A stretch of 64,000 nt of DNA from Kocuria coralli (GTDB taxonomy: Bacteria > Actinomycetota > Actinomycetes > Actinomycetales > Micrococcaceae): positions 1-64,000 of the forward strand of contig NZ_ML708620.1 of assembly GCF_008831305.1 (NCBI RefSeq). The letters run 5' to 3'. The stretch's first letter is position 1; every line of letters begins with the position of its first letter. Shown here in pieces: positions 8,163 through 20,019 of the stretch. Under the pieces are notes generated by a model, which was not told the DNA's origin, did no database searches, and was given only the letters and a program-made list of their open reading frames with translations. Both the position numbers and the translations under genes were made by a program.

Positions 8163-10157
8163 TCAGGGGCGTGGCCCCAGAACCTCGGCGAGCTGGTTGA
8201 TCATAGCGCCCATACGAAATCGCTCCGGGACGAGCGCGGGGATACCCGCCCGTTGCAAGGGGGCTGCGGTCACCGGCCCCACGGTGCCGGCCACGACCGT
8301 CCGCGCCTCCTGGCCCTCCGGCGGCGGGCCGAAAGCAGCCACGAACTCCTTCTCCAGCCCGAGCTCCGAGGCCGTGGACAGCACCGCGTCCGAACCCGCC
8401 GCCGAGGTGAACGTGACGGCGTCGATCTCCCGGCGGCAGACCTGCCGGATCATCCGGGGAACGGCGCCCGCGTCGTCCGCGTCAGCCCAGCGGTGGGGGA
8501 CCACCGTGTGCACCGAGGCCCCGGCGTCGACGAGACGCTGGCGCTGCTCGCGATCGTGGTAACCGTTCTCCTGCCACCCGATCACCGCCCCGCTCAGGTC
8601 GTGGTCGTAGGACTCCAGAATCTCGTCGACCAGGGGGCCGATGGTCTCGTCGGGCGAGATCCCGACGTCGTGCAGCTCCAGCCCGCGGACGGCGGCGCGC
8701 CCTTTGGGTCCGCGGACCCAGATGTCGGCGGCGGCCAGCATGGCATGCACGCCGTCGGCCTGACCGGAGGCCTGGACCACCTCCCACCAGCGTTTGAAGC
8801 CGTAGCCGGTGGTCACCACGACGAGGTCGGGATGGGCGGCGAGCATCTCGCGGGTCTCCGTGACGACCGCGGAATCCTCGCCCACGGGGACCAGCTTGAG
8901 GGAGGGTGCTGCGATGGTGGCGGCGCCCTTGCGCTCGAGGGCTCCGATCTGGTCGTCGGCGCGCCGGTGCGCGGTCACCGCGACCGTACGTCCGGACAGG
9001 GGGCCAGGCAGGGCCCCAGTCCTTCCCGCTGACCGGGCCGGGGTCCCCGGGTCTCGTTCTGGCGTGGTCTGGGTCAAGGCGTCCTCCGGAGGGGTGCTGA
9101 TCGGACTGCTGTCAGGGGCCGGGTACTGCCGGGCGATGGCCCGATGCGGGGTCAGCTCGCCGAGGACCCGCTCGCGGTCCTCCGACGCCAGCGCGGCGAC
9201 CGGCCCGATGACCGTGACGGCGGGAGACCCCGCTGCCGCCAGATCGACGACCGCCGAGTCCAGGGTCGAGGTGTAGACCTTCTGCTCGGGGCCGAAGCCC
9301 TTCTCGACGAGTGCCACCGGCGTGGTGCTGCTGGCGCCGTGCCTGGCCAGACCCGCTACGAGCTGCGGCAGCGTGGCCACGCCCATGAGCACCACCAAGG
9401 TGGCGCCGGTCTCCAGCAGGCCGCAGAAGCCGCGCAGCTCGTCGTCGGAGAAGGGGATGTGACCCGAGGCGACCGTGAAGGTCCGGGCGACGTCGCGGAA
9501 GGTCACCGGGATCCCCGCGGCGCCGGGGACGGCGACCGCTGAGGTGATCCCGGGGATCACGTCCACCGGCACGCCCCAGGACTCGCAGTCGGCGGCCTCC
9601 TCGCCTCCGCGGCCGAACACGTAGGGGTCCCCGCCCTTGAGCCGCACCACGTGGTTGCCCTGCCTGGCCGAGTTGAGCAGGATCGACTGGATCTGCTCCT
9701 GCGGCACCGGGTGGTGGCCGGGCCATTTCCCCACGCGCACGATCTCCGCGTGGGGGGCTTGGGCCTCCACCACCCCCTGGGGCGCCAGCCGGTCGAGGAG
9801 GATCACGTCCGCGTCGGCCACGGCGGCCAGGCCGCGGGCGGTCAGCAGGTCGTCGGCTCCCGGTCCGCCGCCGACGAGCGTGACACCGGTCCTCTCCTCG
9901 CCGACCGTGGCCACGGGGATGCCGCCGAACCGGTCGCGCAGCGCCTTCAGAACCGGTTCCCATGGGGTGCGATCGCCCACCACGACGACCTGGCCGGGCC
10001 GGGCGAACGTCCCCTCCGCGGCCCGGACGGCCCCGTCCGGATCCAGGTGGCACTCCACGACGGCCCCGGCCGCGCTCAGGCGCCTGGCAGGGCGGGACCC
10101 GGCCTCCGCACCGAGGAGGAGGATGGGTACCTGATCGAGGTCGGTGTCCAAGAACAT
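8163..10157 (-). CDS. Fused uroporphyrinogen-III C-methyltransferase / uroporphyrinogen-III synthase (SumT-HemD)
   Basis: This 664-residue protein joins steps of siroheme synthesis. Residues from about 91 to 335 are a SAM-dependent uroporphyrinogen-III methyltransferase, with 'VTLVGGGPGADDLLT', 'VVRLKGGDPYVFGRGGEE' and 'IPGITSAVAVPGAAGIPVT'. A Pro/Thr-rich linker follows, then a HemD-like synthase domain from about residue 389 to the end ('VTTGYGFKRWWEVVQASG'). The first 90 residues keep a Rossmann-like pattern ('ILLLGAEAGSRPARRLSAAGA') but lack a clear NAD-binding glycine motif. They look like a decayed precorrin-2 dehydrogenase (CysG-N) domain. The gene sits next to siroheme nitrite reductase genes, which explains its role. 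Its start is opposite to no other gene; nirB lies upstream on the same strand. Confidence 0.9.
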   Translation of the reverse strand: MFLDTDLDQVPILLLGAEAGSRPARRLSAAGAVVECHLDPDGAVRAAEGTFARPGQVVVVGDRTPWEPVLKALRDRFGGIPVATVGEERTGVTLVGGGPGADDLLTARGLAAVADADVILLDRLAPQGVVEAQAPHAEIVRVGKWPGHHPVPQEQIQSILLNSARQGNHVVRLKGGDPYVFGRGGEEAADCESWGVPVDVIPGITSAVAVPGAAGIPVTFRDVARTFTVASGHIPFSDDELRGFCGLLETGATLVVLMGVATLPQLVAGLARHGASSTTPVALVEKGFGPEQKVYTSTLDSAVVDLAAAGSPAVTVIGPVAALASEDRERVLGELTPHRAIARQYPAPDSSPISTPPEDALTQTTPERDPGTPARSAGRTGALPGPLSGRTVAVTAHRRADDQIGALERKGAATIAAPSLKLVPVGEDSAVVTETREMLAAHPDLVVVTTGYGFKRWWEVVQASGQADGVHAMLAAADIWVRGPKGRAAVRGLELHDVGISPDETIGPLVDEILESYDHDLSGAVIGWQENGYHDREQRQRLVDAGASVHTVVPHRWADADDAGAVPRMIRQVCRREIDAVTFTSAAGSDAVLSTASELGLEKEFVAAFGPPPEGQEARTVVAGTVGPVTAAPLQRAGIPALVPERFRMGAMINQLAEVLGPRP

Positions 10158-10252
10158 GGGCTCAAGCCTAGAGGGAGCGCCCCGTCCGCCGAGATTCCTC
10201 GAACGGTTCCGGGGAGAGGATTCTTGCGTTGTTTACACCGTGACGCCGACGG

Positions 10253-10294
10253 CGCCGCGCCCTGCAGCGAGGACGCGGCATCGCAGGCGCGGCG
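10253..10294 (-). terminator. Hairpin after the first nirB
   Basis: CGCCGCGCCCTGC (10253-10265) pairs with GCAGGCGCGGCG (10283-10294), with one bulged base, just beyond the nirB stop on the minus strand. No T tract is seen. Confidence 0.5.
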
Positions 10295-10299
10295 CGGAT

Positions 10300-12933
10300 C
10301 TATACGGTTCCGCCCACGGGAATCCGAGCCCCGGAGATGAGCACGGGCCCGTCGCCCGCCTCGGCGGCCTCGATCTCCTCGCGGGTGGCCGGGCGGATCT
10401 GGTCGCGTTCGAGGACGTACTGACGCGAGGAGTCGTCCCGGGCCTGCGGCTCGTTGACGAACGGGCGGAAGCGCCGCAGGCGCTCCGGGGACTTCAGGGT
10501 CGCCGCCCATTCGTCCTCGTAGCCCTCGACCTGGCGCTGCATGTCCTGGTCCAGGTCCTCGCAGATCCCCAGCGAGTCGTCGATCAGCACGGATTTCAGG
10601 TGGGCCATGGCGTCGCCGTACTCCTCGTCCAGGTCCTCCAGCCACCGGGCGGTGCGCTGCAGTTTGTCCGCGGTGCGGATGTAGTACATGAGGTAGCGGT
10701 CGATGTAGCTGACCAGGGCGTCCTCGTCGATGTCCTGGGCGATCACCCGGCCGTGGGCGGGATTGGCCCCGCCGTTGCCGCCCAGGTAGAGGGTCCAGCC
10801 GTCGGGGGTGGCCATCACGCCGATGTCCTTCCCCTGGGCCTCGGCGCAGTCGCGGGCGCAACCGGAGGAGCCGATCTTGAACTTGTGCGGGGAGCGCAGG
10901 CCGCGGTACCGGTTCTCCAGCTTGATGCCCATGGCCACGGAGTCCTGCACGCCGAAGCGGCACCAGGCGGAGCCGATGCAGGACTTCACGTTGCGCAGGG
11001 CCTTGCCGTAGGCCTGCCCGGACTCGAAGCCCGCGTCCACGAAGCGCTTCCAGATCTCGGGCAGTTCCTCCAGCCGGGCTCCGTACAGTCCGATGCGCTG
11101 GGCTCCCGTGATCTTGGTGTACAGGCCGTAGTCCTCGGCCACCGAGGCGATCACCGCCAGCTTCTCCGGGGTGACCTCGCCTCCCGGGATGCGCGGGACC
11201 ACGGAGTACGTGCCGTCCTTCTGCATGTTGCCCAGATTGCGGTCGTTGGTGTCCTGGAGGGAGCCGCGCCCTTCGTCCAGGACATAGGCCCTGGGCTGAG
11301 AGGAGAGGATCGAGGCCATGACCGGCTTGCAGATCAAGCAGCCGTCGCGCCCGCGGCCGAATCGCTCCAGGGCCTCCGGGAAGGTGCGGATGCCGCTGGC
11401 CCGCACCGCGGCGTAGAGATCCTGCCGGGACATCTCGAAGTGCTCGCACAGCGCCTTGGAGACCGTGAGGCCGAGGGAGAGCATGGTCTTCTCCATGGTC
11501 TTCTGCAGCATGGGAACGCACGACCCGCACTGGGTCCCGGCATTGGTGCAGGCCTTGAGCTCGGGGACGGACTGGCTGCCGTCCCTGACCGCCTCGCGCA
11601 CCGTCCCGAAGGACACGTTGTTGCAGGAGCACAGGATGGCGTCGTCGGGCAGCTCGGTCTCCGGCGCATCGCCGCCCGCCGCGGACAGGTATCGCGCCGG
11701 TTCCGCGGGCAGGGGACGGCCCTGGAGCGGCCGCAGTGCGTCATAGGGCTCGGCGTTGCCCACGAACACCCCGCCCAGCAGGGTCTCCTGGTCCTCGCCC
11801 ACCACGATCTTCTGATAGATCCCGGCGACCGGGTCCGTGTAGTTGACCTCGATGCATCCCGGTGTCCTGGCGTAGACGTCGCCGAAGGAGGCCACGTCCA
11901 CCCCGGAGAACTTCAGTCTGGTGGACGTGTCGAAGCTCGTCACCCGGGCGTCGCCGCCGAACAGCCGGTCCGCGACCACCTCGGCCATGATGTTCGCCGG
12001 GCCCACCAGGCCCCAGGTCTGCCCCAGGATGTCCGCGACCTCGCCGATGGCCCAGACATGGGCCACGGAGGTCTTGCAGGCCTCGTCCACGACCACGCCG
12101 CCCCGGGCGCCCAGGTGGAATCCCGAGCGGCGGGCGAGGCCCGAACGGGCCTTGATCCCGATGCCCAGGACCACCATGTCCGCCGGGATGCGCTCCACGG
12201 CGGCATCGTCGCCGGGCCCGTCCTTGGCGATGACGCCGACGACGTTCTCCTCGTCGTCGAGCTCCACGCCGGCGATGAACCGCTGGCAGCGCACGTCCAG
12301 GCCCTGCTCGCGCATCAGGGAGTTCACGGCCAGGCCGCCGTCGCGGTCCATCTGCGTGCACAGCAGGAACTCGGCGACGTCCAGGATCGTGGCCTCGGCC
12401 CCCAGGTCCTTCAGGCCGGCGGCGGCTTCGAGTCCCAGGAGCCCGCCGCCCACGACGACGCCGCGAGGCGTCCGCCCGAGTCTCCGCCGCAGCTCCGCGA
12501 CCTCCTCGACGATGCCCCGGACGTCCTCGACGGTGCGGAAGACGTGGACCCGGTGAGCACCGGGGATGTTCAGCGTGGCGGCCGAGGAGCCCGTGGCCAG
12601 GACCAGCTCGTGGTAGGGGAAGTCGAGGCCTTTGCGGGTGTGCACCACCTGCTTCTTGACGTCCAGATCCGAGGCCCTCATGTCGGTGTGCAGGGTGACC
12701 TGGGGGTGCTCCCAGAACTCGGGTCCGCCCAGGGAGAGGTCGCGGTACGGATCGTTGAAGAGGGTCTCGAGGGCCACGCGGTCGTACGGGGACCACGGCT
12801 CTTCGGCCAGGACGGTGACCCGGTCCTCCCCGAGCCCCCTCTGGATGAGCTTCTGCACGAGGCGGTGAGCGGCCGGTCCACCCCCGATCACCAGGATCTC
12901 GCGTCCGGTTCCGGGAGCTGGCGTGTGTGGCAT
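10300..12933 (-). CDS. nirB: Nitrite reductase (NAD(P)H) large subunit NirB, copy 1
   Basis: NirB reduces nitrite to ammonium in the cytoplasm using NAD(P)H, FAD, [2Fe-2S], [4Fe-4S] and siroheme. The 877-residue product has an N-terminal FAD/NAD oxidoreductase ('ILVIGGGPAAHRLV'), a BFD-like [2Fe-2S] domain near residues 433-470 ('CSCNNVSFG' and 'GTQCGSCVP'), and nitrite/sulfite reductase repeats ending in the siroheme cluster ligands 'CIGSAWC' near 650 and 'CARDC' near 691. I chose ATG 12933 (MPHTPAPG), with AGGAAG ten bases upstream, rather than the longer frame from 13041. nirD is encoded divergently 222 bases away, which is unusual. A second, diverged copy lies at 21240-23837. Confidence 0.95.
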   Translation of the reverse strand: MPHTPAPGTGREILVIGGGPAAHRLVQKLIQRGLGEDRVTVLAEEPWSPYDRVALETLFNDPYRDLSLGGPEFWEHPQVTLHTDMRASDLDVKKQVVHTRKGLDFPYHELVLATGSSAATLNIPGAHRVHVFRTVEDVRGIVEEVAELRRRLGRTPRGVVVGGGLLGLEAAAGLKDLGAEATILDVAEFLLCTQMDRDGGLAVNSLMREQGLDVRCQRFIAGVELDDEENVVGVIAKDGPGDDAAVERIPADMVVLGIGIKARSGLARRSGFHLGARGGVVVDEACKTSVAHVWAIGEVADILGQTWGLVGPANIMAEVVADRLFGGDARVTSFDTSTRLKFSGVDVASFGDVYARTPGCIEVNYTDPVAGIYQKIVVGEDQETLLGGVFVGNAEPYDALRPLQGRPLPAEPARYLSAAGGDAPETELPDDAILCSCNNVSFGTVREAVRDGSQSVPELKACTNAGTQCGSCVPMLQKTMEKTMLSLGLTVSKALCEHFEMSRQDLYAAVRASGIRTFPEALERFGRGRDGCLICKPVMASILSSQPRAYVLDEGRGSLQDTNDRNLGNMQKDGTYSVVPRIPGGEVTPEKLAVIASVAEDYGLYTKITGAQRIGLYGARLEELPEIWKRFVDAGFESGQAYGKALRNVKSCIGSAWCRFGVQDSVAMGIKLENRYRGLRSPHKFKIGSSGCARDCAEAQGKDIGVMATPDGWTLYLGGNGGANPAHGRVIAQDIDEDALVSYIDRYLMYYIRTADKLQRTARWLEDLDEEYGDAMAHLKSVLIDDSLGICEDLDQDMQRQVEGYEDEWAATLKSPERLRRFRPFVNEPQARDDSSRQYVLERDQIRPATREEIEAAEAGDGPVLISGARIPVGGTV

Positions 12934-12960
12934 GAGTGTGACGCTTCCTAACGTGTCCTG

Positions 12961-12990
12961 GCATTCACGTGCATTCACGTGCATTCGCGA
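12961..12990. repeat. Tandem 10-base repeat in the nirB1/nirD1 intergenic region
   Basis: GCATTCACGT occurs at 12961-12970 and 12971-12980, and an imperfect third copy GCATTCGCGA at 12981-12990. It creates two CACGTG palindromes one helical turn apart, 28 bases before the nirB start. The placement suggests a regulator site, or a structured leader of the nirB mRNA. Confidence 0.7.
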
Positions 12991-13155
12991 GCGGAAATCA
13001 CCGGCAACGGTTTGGGCAGTCCGCTCGACCTTTGCTGACATAGAAGCATCTCCGTAACGCCGAGGTCATGCGGTTGCCGCAGGATGCTTGGGTGCGGATG
13101 TACGAAGAACGCAGGACACGGTCCGGAAGACCCCACACAGAACGGAACCACCACC

Positions 13156-13515
13156 ATGAGCACTGAGCCGGCTCCGGCGAGCACCCGGGGTTTTGAAGAT
13201 GTGTGCGCTGTGAGCGACCTCGAGCCGGACTGGGGCGAGGTCGCGCTGATCGGCGAGCATCAGGTCGCCGTGTTCAGGATGCAGGACGACACCGTCTACG
13301 CCTGCGACCACGCCGACCCCCGTTCGGGGGCCCTCGTGATGGCCCGGGGCCTCGTGGGGGAGACCGTGGACGGCGTGCCCACCCTGGCCTCCCCGCTGTA
13401 CAAAGAGGTCTACGACCTGCGAACCGGCGAATGCCGTACCGGCGCGGAGCTCTCCTTGCCCGTGCACAGGGTCTCGATCGACGACGGCCGCGTGCTGATC
13501 GAGCTGGGTTCGTGA
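13156..13515 (+). CDS. nirD: Nitrite reductase (NAD(P)H) small subunit NirD, copy 1
   Basis: NirD is the small, Rieske-fold subunit of the cytoplasmic nitrite reductase. The 119-residue product carries the typical core 'DPRSGALVMARGLVG' and 'LASPLYKEVYDLRTGEC'. As usual for NirD, the His ligands of a true Rieske cluster are not present as a pair of CxH/CxxH motifs, so it should bind no iron-sulfur centre. I chose ATG 13156 (MSTEPAP); the frame opens upstream at 13084, but that part does not resemble the family. It is divergent from nirB1 and its stop overlaps the GTG start of the chelatase gene by four bases (GTGA). Confidence 0.92.
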   Translation: MSTEPAPASTRGFEDVCAVSDLEPDWGEVALIGEHQVAVFRMQDDTVYACDHADPRSGALVMARGLVGETVDGVPTLASPLYKEVYDLRTGECRTGAELSLPVHRVSIDDGRVLIELGS

Positions 13516-14336
13516 GCGCCCCGCAGGATCCGGTCCTGCTGCTCTGCGCCCATGGATCCACGTCTCGGTCCGCGCAGATCGCGACGGAGGAGATCACAGC
13601 CTCCGTCGCGCAGGCGCTGCCCGGCATAGACGTCATTCTGACCTGGGTCGACGTCCAGGAGCCGGACGTCGTCGACCGGTGCGAGGAGTTCGCGGATCGT
13701 CCCGTGGTGATCGTGCCCCTGCTCTTGTCAGCCGGGTTCCACGTGCACCAGGACCTGGCCCGGGCCGTGGCGGGGCGGTCGCATCACGTGGTGACCGGGG
13801 CACTGGGGCCGGATCGGAGCCTGTCCGAGCTCATGGCCCGGCGGATCGCCCACGCAGAGGCCCGTACCACCGCGGTGAGGCGCCCTGAGGCCGCCCCGGC
13901 ACTGCATGAAGCCCTCGTGGCCTCTTCCGCGGAGACGGCAGCGCCCGCCATCGTGCTGGTGGCGGCGGGATCGTCCGACGATCGTGCGGTTCAGGACGTC
14001 CGCCGGCAGGCAGCCGACCTGGCCGAGCTCACGGGCCGTGACGTCCGCACCGGTTTCGTCTCGGCCGTGGAGCCCAGCGCCCATGATGCCGTCGCCGGCG
14101 CATGGAGAGACGGGGCCCGGGATGTCACCACGGTCTCCTTCCACGTGGCTCCCGGGGTGTTCCACGCCGATGCCGTCCGGGCCGCGCAGACGGCAGCCGA
14201 GGGACTGCCCGCCACGTCTGCCCGGGCGGGGGGCAGGGTCACCGAGCCACTGCTGGTGGATGGCACCGAGGTCCCGCCCGAGCTGGTGGACGTCGTGCTC
14301 AAACGGTGGGAAGAGGGCAAGGCCCTGCTCCCGTAG
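13512..14336 (+). CDS. Sirohydrochlorin chelatase (CbiX/SirB family)
   Basis: The 274-residue product should insert iron (or cobalt) into sirohydrochlorin, the last step to siroheme. It begins 'VLLLCAHGSTSRSAQ', with the conserved catalytic His of this family, and contains 'VVIVPLLLSAGFHVHQDL'. The sequence is two tandem halves: the second begins near residue 137 with 'IVLVAAGSSDDRAV' and lacks the first-half His, but keeps 'VSFHVAPGVFHADA'. The GTG start overlaps the nirD stop, so translation is probably coupled. Its place between nirD and the nitrate genes supports siroheme rather than cobalamin supply. Confidence 0.88.
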   Translation: MSAPQDPVLLLCAHGSTSRSAQIATEEITASVAQALPGIDVILTWVDVQEPDVVDRCEEFADRPVVIVPLLLSAGFHVHQDLARAVAGRSHHVVTGALGPDRSLSELMARRIAHAEARTTAVRRPEAAPALHEALVASSAETAAPAIVLVAAGSSDDRAVQDVRRQAADLAELTGRDVRTGFVSAVEPSAHDAVAGAWRDGARDVTTVSFHVAPGVFHADAVRAAQTAAEGLPATSARAGGRVTEPLLVDGTEVPPELVDVVLKRWEEGKALLP

Positions 14337-14355
14337 CACTGAGGGTCCGTTGTTG

Positions 14356-14385
14356 CCTCACCACCTGCGTCCCTCACCACCTGCG
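14356..14385. repeat. 14-base direct repeat upstream of narK
   Basis: CCTCACCACCTGCG is repeated at 14356-14369 and 14372-14385 with a 16-base period, in the 183-base gap between the chelatase and the transporter gene. It could be a regulator site for the narK-nasA-nasB operon. Confidence 0.75.
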
Positions 14386-14519
14386 CCGGGGTACGTGAGC
14401 AAAGCGTCACCCCCCAGTGACGGCCCTGCGACATGCACGGCAACAGGGAGTTCCTAGGGTCGGGAATAACGGCATCCCAAGACTCCTCGCGGGTGCCTTC
14501 TCGATACTTGGAGGCTTCT

Positions 14520-15936
14520 GTGAGCACCGAACTCCAGCACTCCGGCGTACAGAACGCCGGGGCCCCTCAGGCTCTTCCCAAGCTCGCCCTGCGTGAGCGC
14601 CCTGGCCGATGGCTGGACGGCTACGATCCCGAGGACCGGCAGCAGTGGGAGGCCCAGGGACAGGCGATCGCACGGTCCAACCTGAGATGGTCGATCTTCG
14701 CCGAGTTCCTGGGATTCGCCGTGTGGCAGCTGTGGGCGATCACCGTGGTCTTCCTCCCGCGGGCGGGTTTCGAGTTCACCGACTCCCAGCTCTTCTGGCT
14801 GATCTCCATGCCGTCGCTCGTGGGCGCCACGCTGCGGGTCCCGTACACCTTCATGGTGGGGCGCTTCGGCGGGCGCAACTGGACCATCATCTCCGCATTG
14901 CTGCTGCTGATCCCCTCGATCGGCCTGGCACTGGCGGTGGCCAACCCGGCGACCCCCTTCTGGCTCATGCTGCTCGTGGCGGCCACGGCCGGTTTCGGAG
15001 GAGGCAACTTCGCCTCCTCGATGGCGAACATCACCTACTTCTATCCCGCCCGTGAGAAGGGCTACGCCCTGGGACTCAACGCGGCCGGGGGCAACCTGGG
15101 GGCCGGGATCGCCCAGCTCGTGGTCCCCCTGGTGATCACGATCGGTGGTGCGGCGGCCTTGAACCTGCCCCTGGCCGGCTGGTTCTGGGTCCCCTTCATC
15201 ATCGTGGCGGCCTGGGGCGCCTGGAGGTTCATGCACAACATCTCCGACGCCAGAGGCGACGTGGCCGGTTCGCTGGCCGCGGTCAAGGAGCCGCATTTCT
15301 GGGTCATGTCCTTCCTCTACATCGGGACCTTCGGGTCGTTCATCGGCTACGCGGGGGTATTCCCCAAGCTGATCGCGGACACCTTCCCCGAGTTCTCGAC
15401 CTTCTCCGTGGGCGCGGCGTCGTTGTCCCTGGCGTTCATGGGCCCGATCATCGGCTCGCTGGCCCGCCCGTACGGCGGCAAGCTCGCGGACCGCTTCGGC
15501 GGTGCGCAGATGACCGTGTACGCGTTCGCGGGCATGGCGCTGTTCGCCCTGGTGGTCGTGCTCACCCTGCCGTTGCAGAACTTCTGGCTGTTCCTGGTGC
15601 TGTTCCTGGCGCTGTTCATCTGCTCGGGTGTGGGCAACGGCTCGACCTACCGGATGATCCCGTCCATCTACCGCATCCGCGGCGCTCTGCGCGAGGCGAG
15701 GGGTGAGGACACCGCCGGGGGAGTCTCCACCGCACGGCGGGCCTCCGCGGCCCTCGGTCTCATCTCCGCCGTGGGAGCCTACGGGGGCTTCGCCATCCCC
15801 CAGGTGCTCTCCGCATCGAAGTCGGCGACGGGTGGCTACGAGATCGCGTTCTTCGGTTTCGTGGGCTTCTACATGGTGGCCCTGGTGCTCACCTGGGCGT
15901 TCTACCTGCGTCGCGGCACCGCGATGGCCGCGGAAC

Positions 15937-15944
<8 letters not shown>
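14520..15944 (+). CDS. narK: Nitrate/nitrite transporter, NarK type (MFS)
   Basis: This 474-residue major-facilitator protein has about twelve membrane segments and the nitrate-porter signatures 'GFGGGNFASSMANITYFYP' (first NS motif) and 'GVGNGSTYRMIP' (second). It should import nitrate and possibly export nitrite. I chose GTG 14520 (VSTELQHSG), with GGAGG five bases before it, over the ATG at 14433. The N-terminus is a cytoplasmic stretch of about 55 residues. The stop overlaps the ATG of nasA by eight bases, so transporter and reductase are translationally linked. Confidence 0.93.
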
Positions 15945-18198
<2,254 letters not shown>

Positions 18199-18202
<4 letters not shown>

Positions 18203-20019
18203 CCGATCGTACGGACGTATCAGGACCAGGCGCCACCGTCTCGTCGGCCGGTCTTCCGCCGGGTGGAAGCAGGCGCCAAGACCCGCGAGAGGCCGGGGCC
18301 GGGCTGGAGCCGGCTCACGGGCAGGACTCCGTCGCCTTCCGCGCTCGCAGGGTGCGGGCACGGGTCCCGTTCGACGTCGGCGAGCACGTCGTGGTGGTGG
18401 GCTGCGGTCCTGTGGCCGCCCGTTTCGTCGACGATGTCCTGCCCCTGGTCGAACGCGGCCTGCTTCGCGTCACCGTCCTGGGGGCCGAACCCCACATGGC
18501 CTACAACCGCATCCTGGTGGGCGAATACGCCGTGGGGCGGGTCTCCCGCGAGTCGCTGACGGTCGCCGACCTGGAGACGTGGCGCGCCGCGGGCGTCGAC
18601 GTCCGCCTCGGCGCCGAGGTGCTGAGGATGGACCGCACGCGCAGGCGGATCACGGTTCGCGTGGCTGCCGCAGGCCCGGGGGAGGCCGCCGGGGAGAACG
18701 CCCAGGAGAACGACCAGGAGAACGACGGGGCGAGCGAGAGCAGCAGCGACGCCTCCGCCGGGATCTCCGGGCTCTCCTGGGACCGGGTGGTGCTGGCGAC
18801 CGGCGCCCGGGCGGTCCGGCCCAATCTGCGCGGACTGGATCCCTCACCGGATGGGGCCGTTCTCCCGGCAGGAGTGACTGCCCTGCGGGACCTCGACGAC
18901 GCGCGGCACATGCGAGCTGTTGTGGCCGAACGCGGGCACACGGTCGTCCTGGGCGGAGGAGTCCTGGGGGTGGAAGCGGCCCTGGCCGCGGCCGAGACGG
19001 CCGGTACGGCCACTTTGGTGCACACCGGCGATCATCCGCTCGGGCGGGTGCTGTCCCCGGGCACGGCGCGGCTGCTGGCAGAGCGGCTACGGCAGGCGGG
19101 TGTCCGGTGCCGTTCGGCCCGTGCCGTCGCAGTGGCCACCGACCCTGGCGGCGGCTTCACGGCGCTGGAGCTCGCCGACGGGGGATCGATACCGGGGGAT
19201 CTGCTGGTGCTGTCCTGCGGGGTCCAGGCGCGAGCCGGTCTGGCCGAGGGTGCCGGCCTGCGCGTCCTCCAGGGGATCGTGGTGGACCACGAGCTCCAGG
19301 CGGACGTGGAGGGCCGGGTCTTCGCGATCGGGGACTGCGCCGAGGTCCTGTGCCGGGATCCGGGATGCGAGCCCTGCCTGCAGCGCAGGGCGGGTGAACT
19401 CCGGAGCGCACCGGCGGGCATGATCGCGCCGGGCTGGCGGCAGGCCGAGTACCTCGCGGCCCGGATCGCAGCCGAGGTGAGGGCCCTCGCCGACCCCCGC
19501 CTCATGACCGGCCCCGTCGAGCCGATGCCGGCCCACGAACCGTCCGTGTTGCGGCTCAAGGCCAAGGACATCGACCTGGTAGTCCTCGATTCCGGTCTGC
19601 CCGTCGCCGGCGATCCCGCCAGGCGGATCCGGTTCACCGACGATGCGCTCTGCCAGGACCTTCATGCGGAGTTCGCGGACGACGGCCGTCTACGACGCGC
19701 CGTGGCACTGGCACGGCCCCGCGCGATGGCTCAGCTGACCGCGGCGGTCGAGGCCGGGGAGCCGCTCCGGGGCGACCTCACCTGGCTCCTCTCGCTGGAC
19801 TCGCAGTGGGCCGCTCCCGAACCGGCCGCCGCTGGTCCCGCGGACGTGGTCTGCCGTTGCGCCGGGGTCACGCGAGGCGTGCTCGAGGAGGCCATCGACG
19901 GCGGTGCCCGGACGGCGGAGGCCATCACGGCGGCCACCCGCGCCTGCACCGGGTGCGGAACCTGCCACCCCGAGATCCAGGCGCTGCTGGCTCAGCGCGA
20001 CGCCTCCATGACGACCTGA
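18199..20019 (+). CDS. Nitrate reductase electron-transfer flavoprotein (NasB-like, FAD plus BFD [2Fe-2S])
   Basis: This 606-residue NAD(P)/FAD-dependent oxidoreductase has the FAD motif 'VVVVGCGPVAARFVDDVLP' near residue 63, the NAD motif 'TVVLGGGVLGVEAALAA', and the FAD-closing 'GRVFAIGDCAEV'. Its last 60 residues form a bacterioferritin-associated-ferredoxin-type domain: 'DVVCRCAGVTRGVLEEA' and 'CTGCGTCHPEI', four cysteines for a [2Fe-2S] cluster. It most likely passes electrons from NAD(P)H to the neighbouring nitrate reductase. CAGGAG lies eight bases before the GTG start, which overlaps the nasA stop. A poorly conserved acidic Gln/Asn/Ser-rich insert interrupts the first nucleotide domain. 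The 3' end overlaps the convergent regulator gene by 28 bases. Confidence 0.85.

Noticed and set aside
10144-12951. A 935-residue plus-strand open frame opposite nirB.
   Set aside because: It is a shadow of nirB with Gly/His/Val-rich composition and no recognisable motif.
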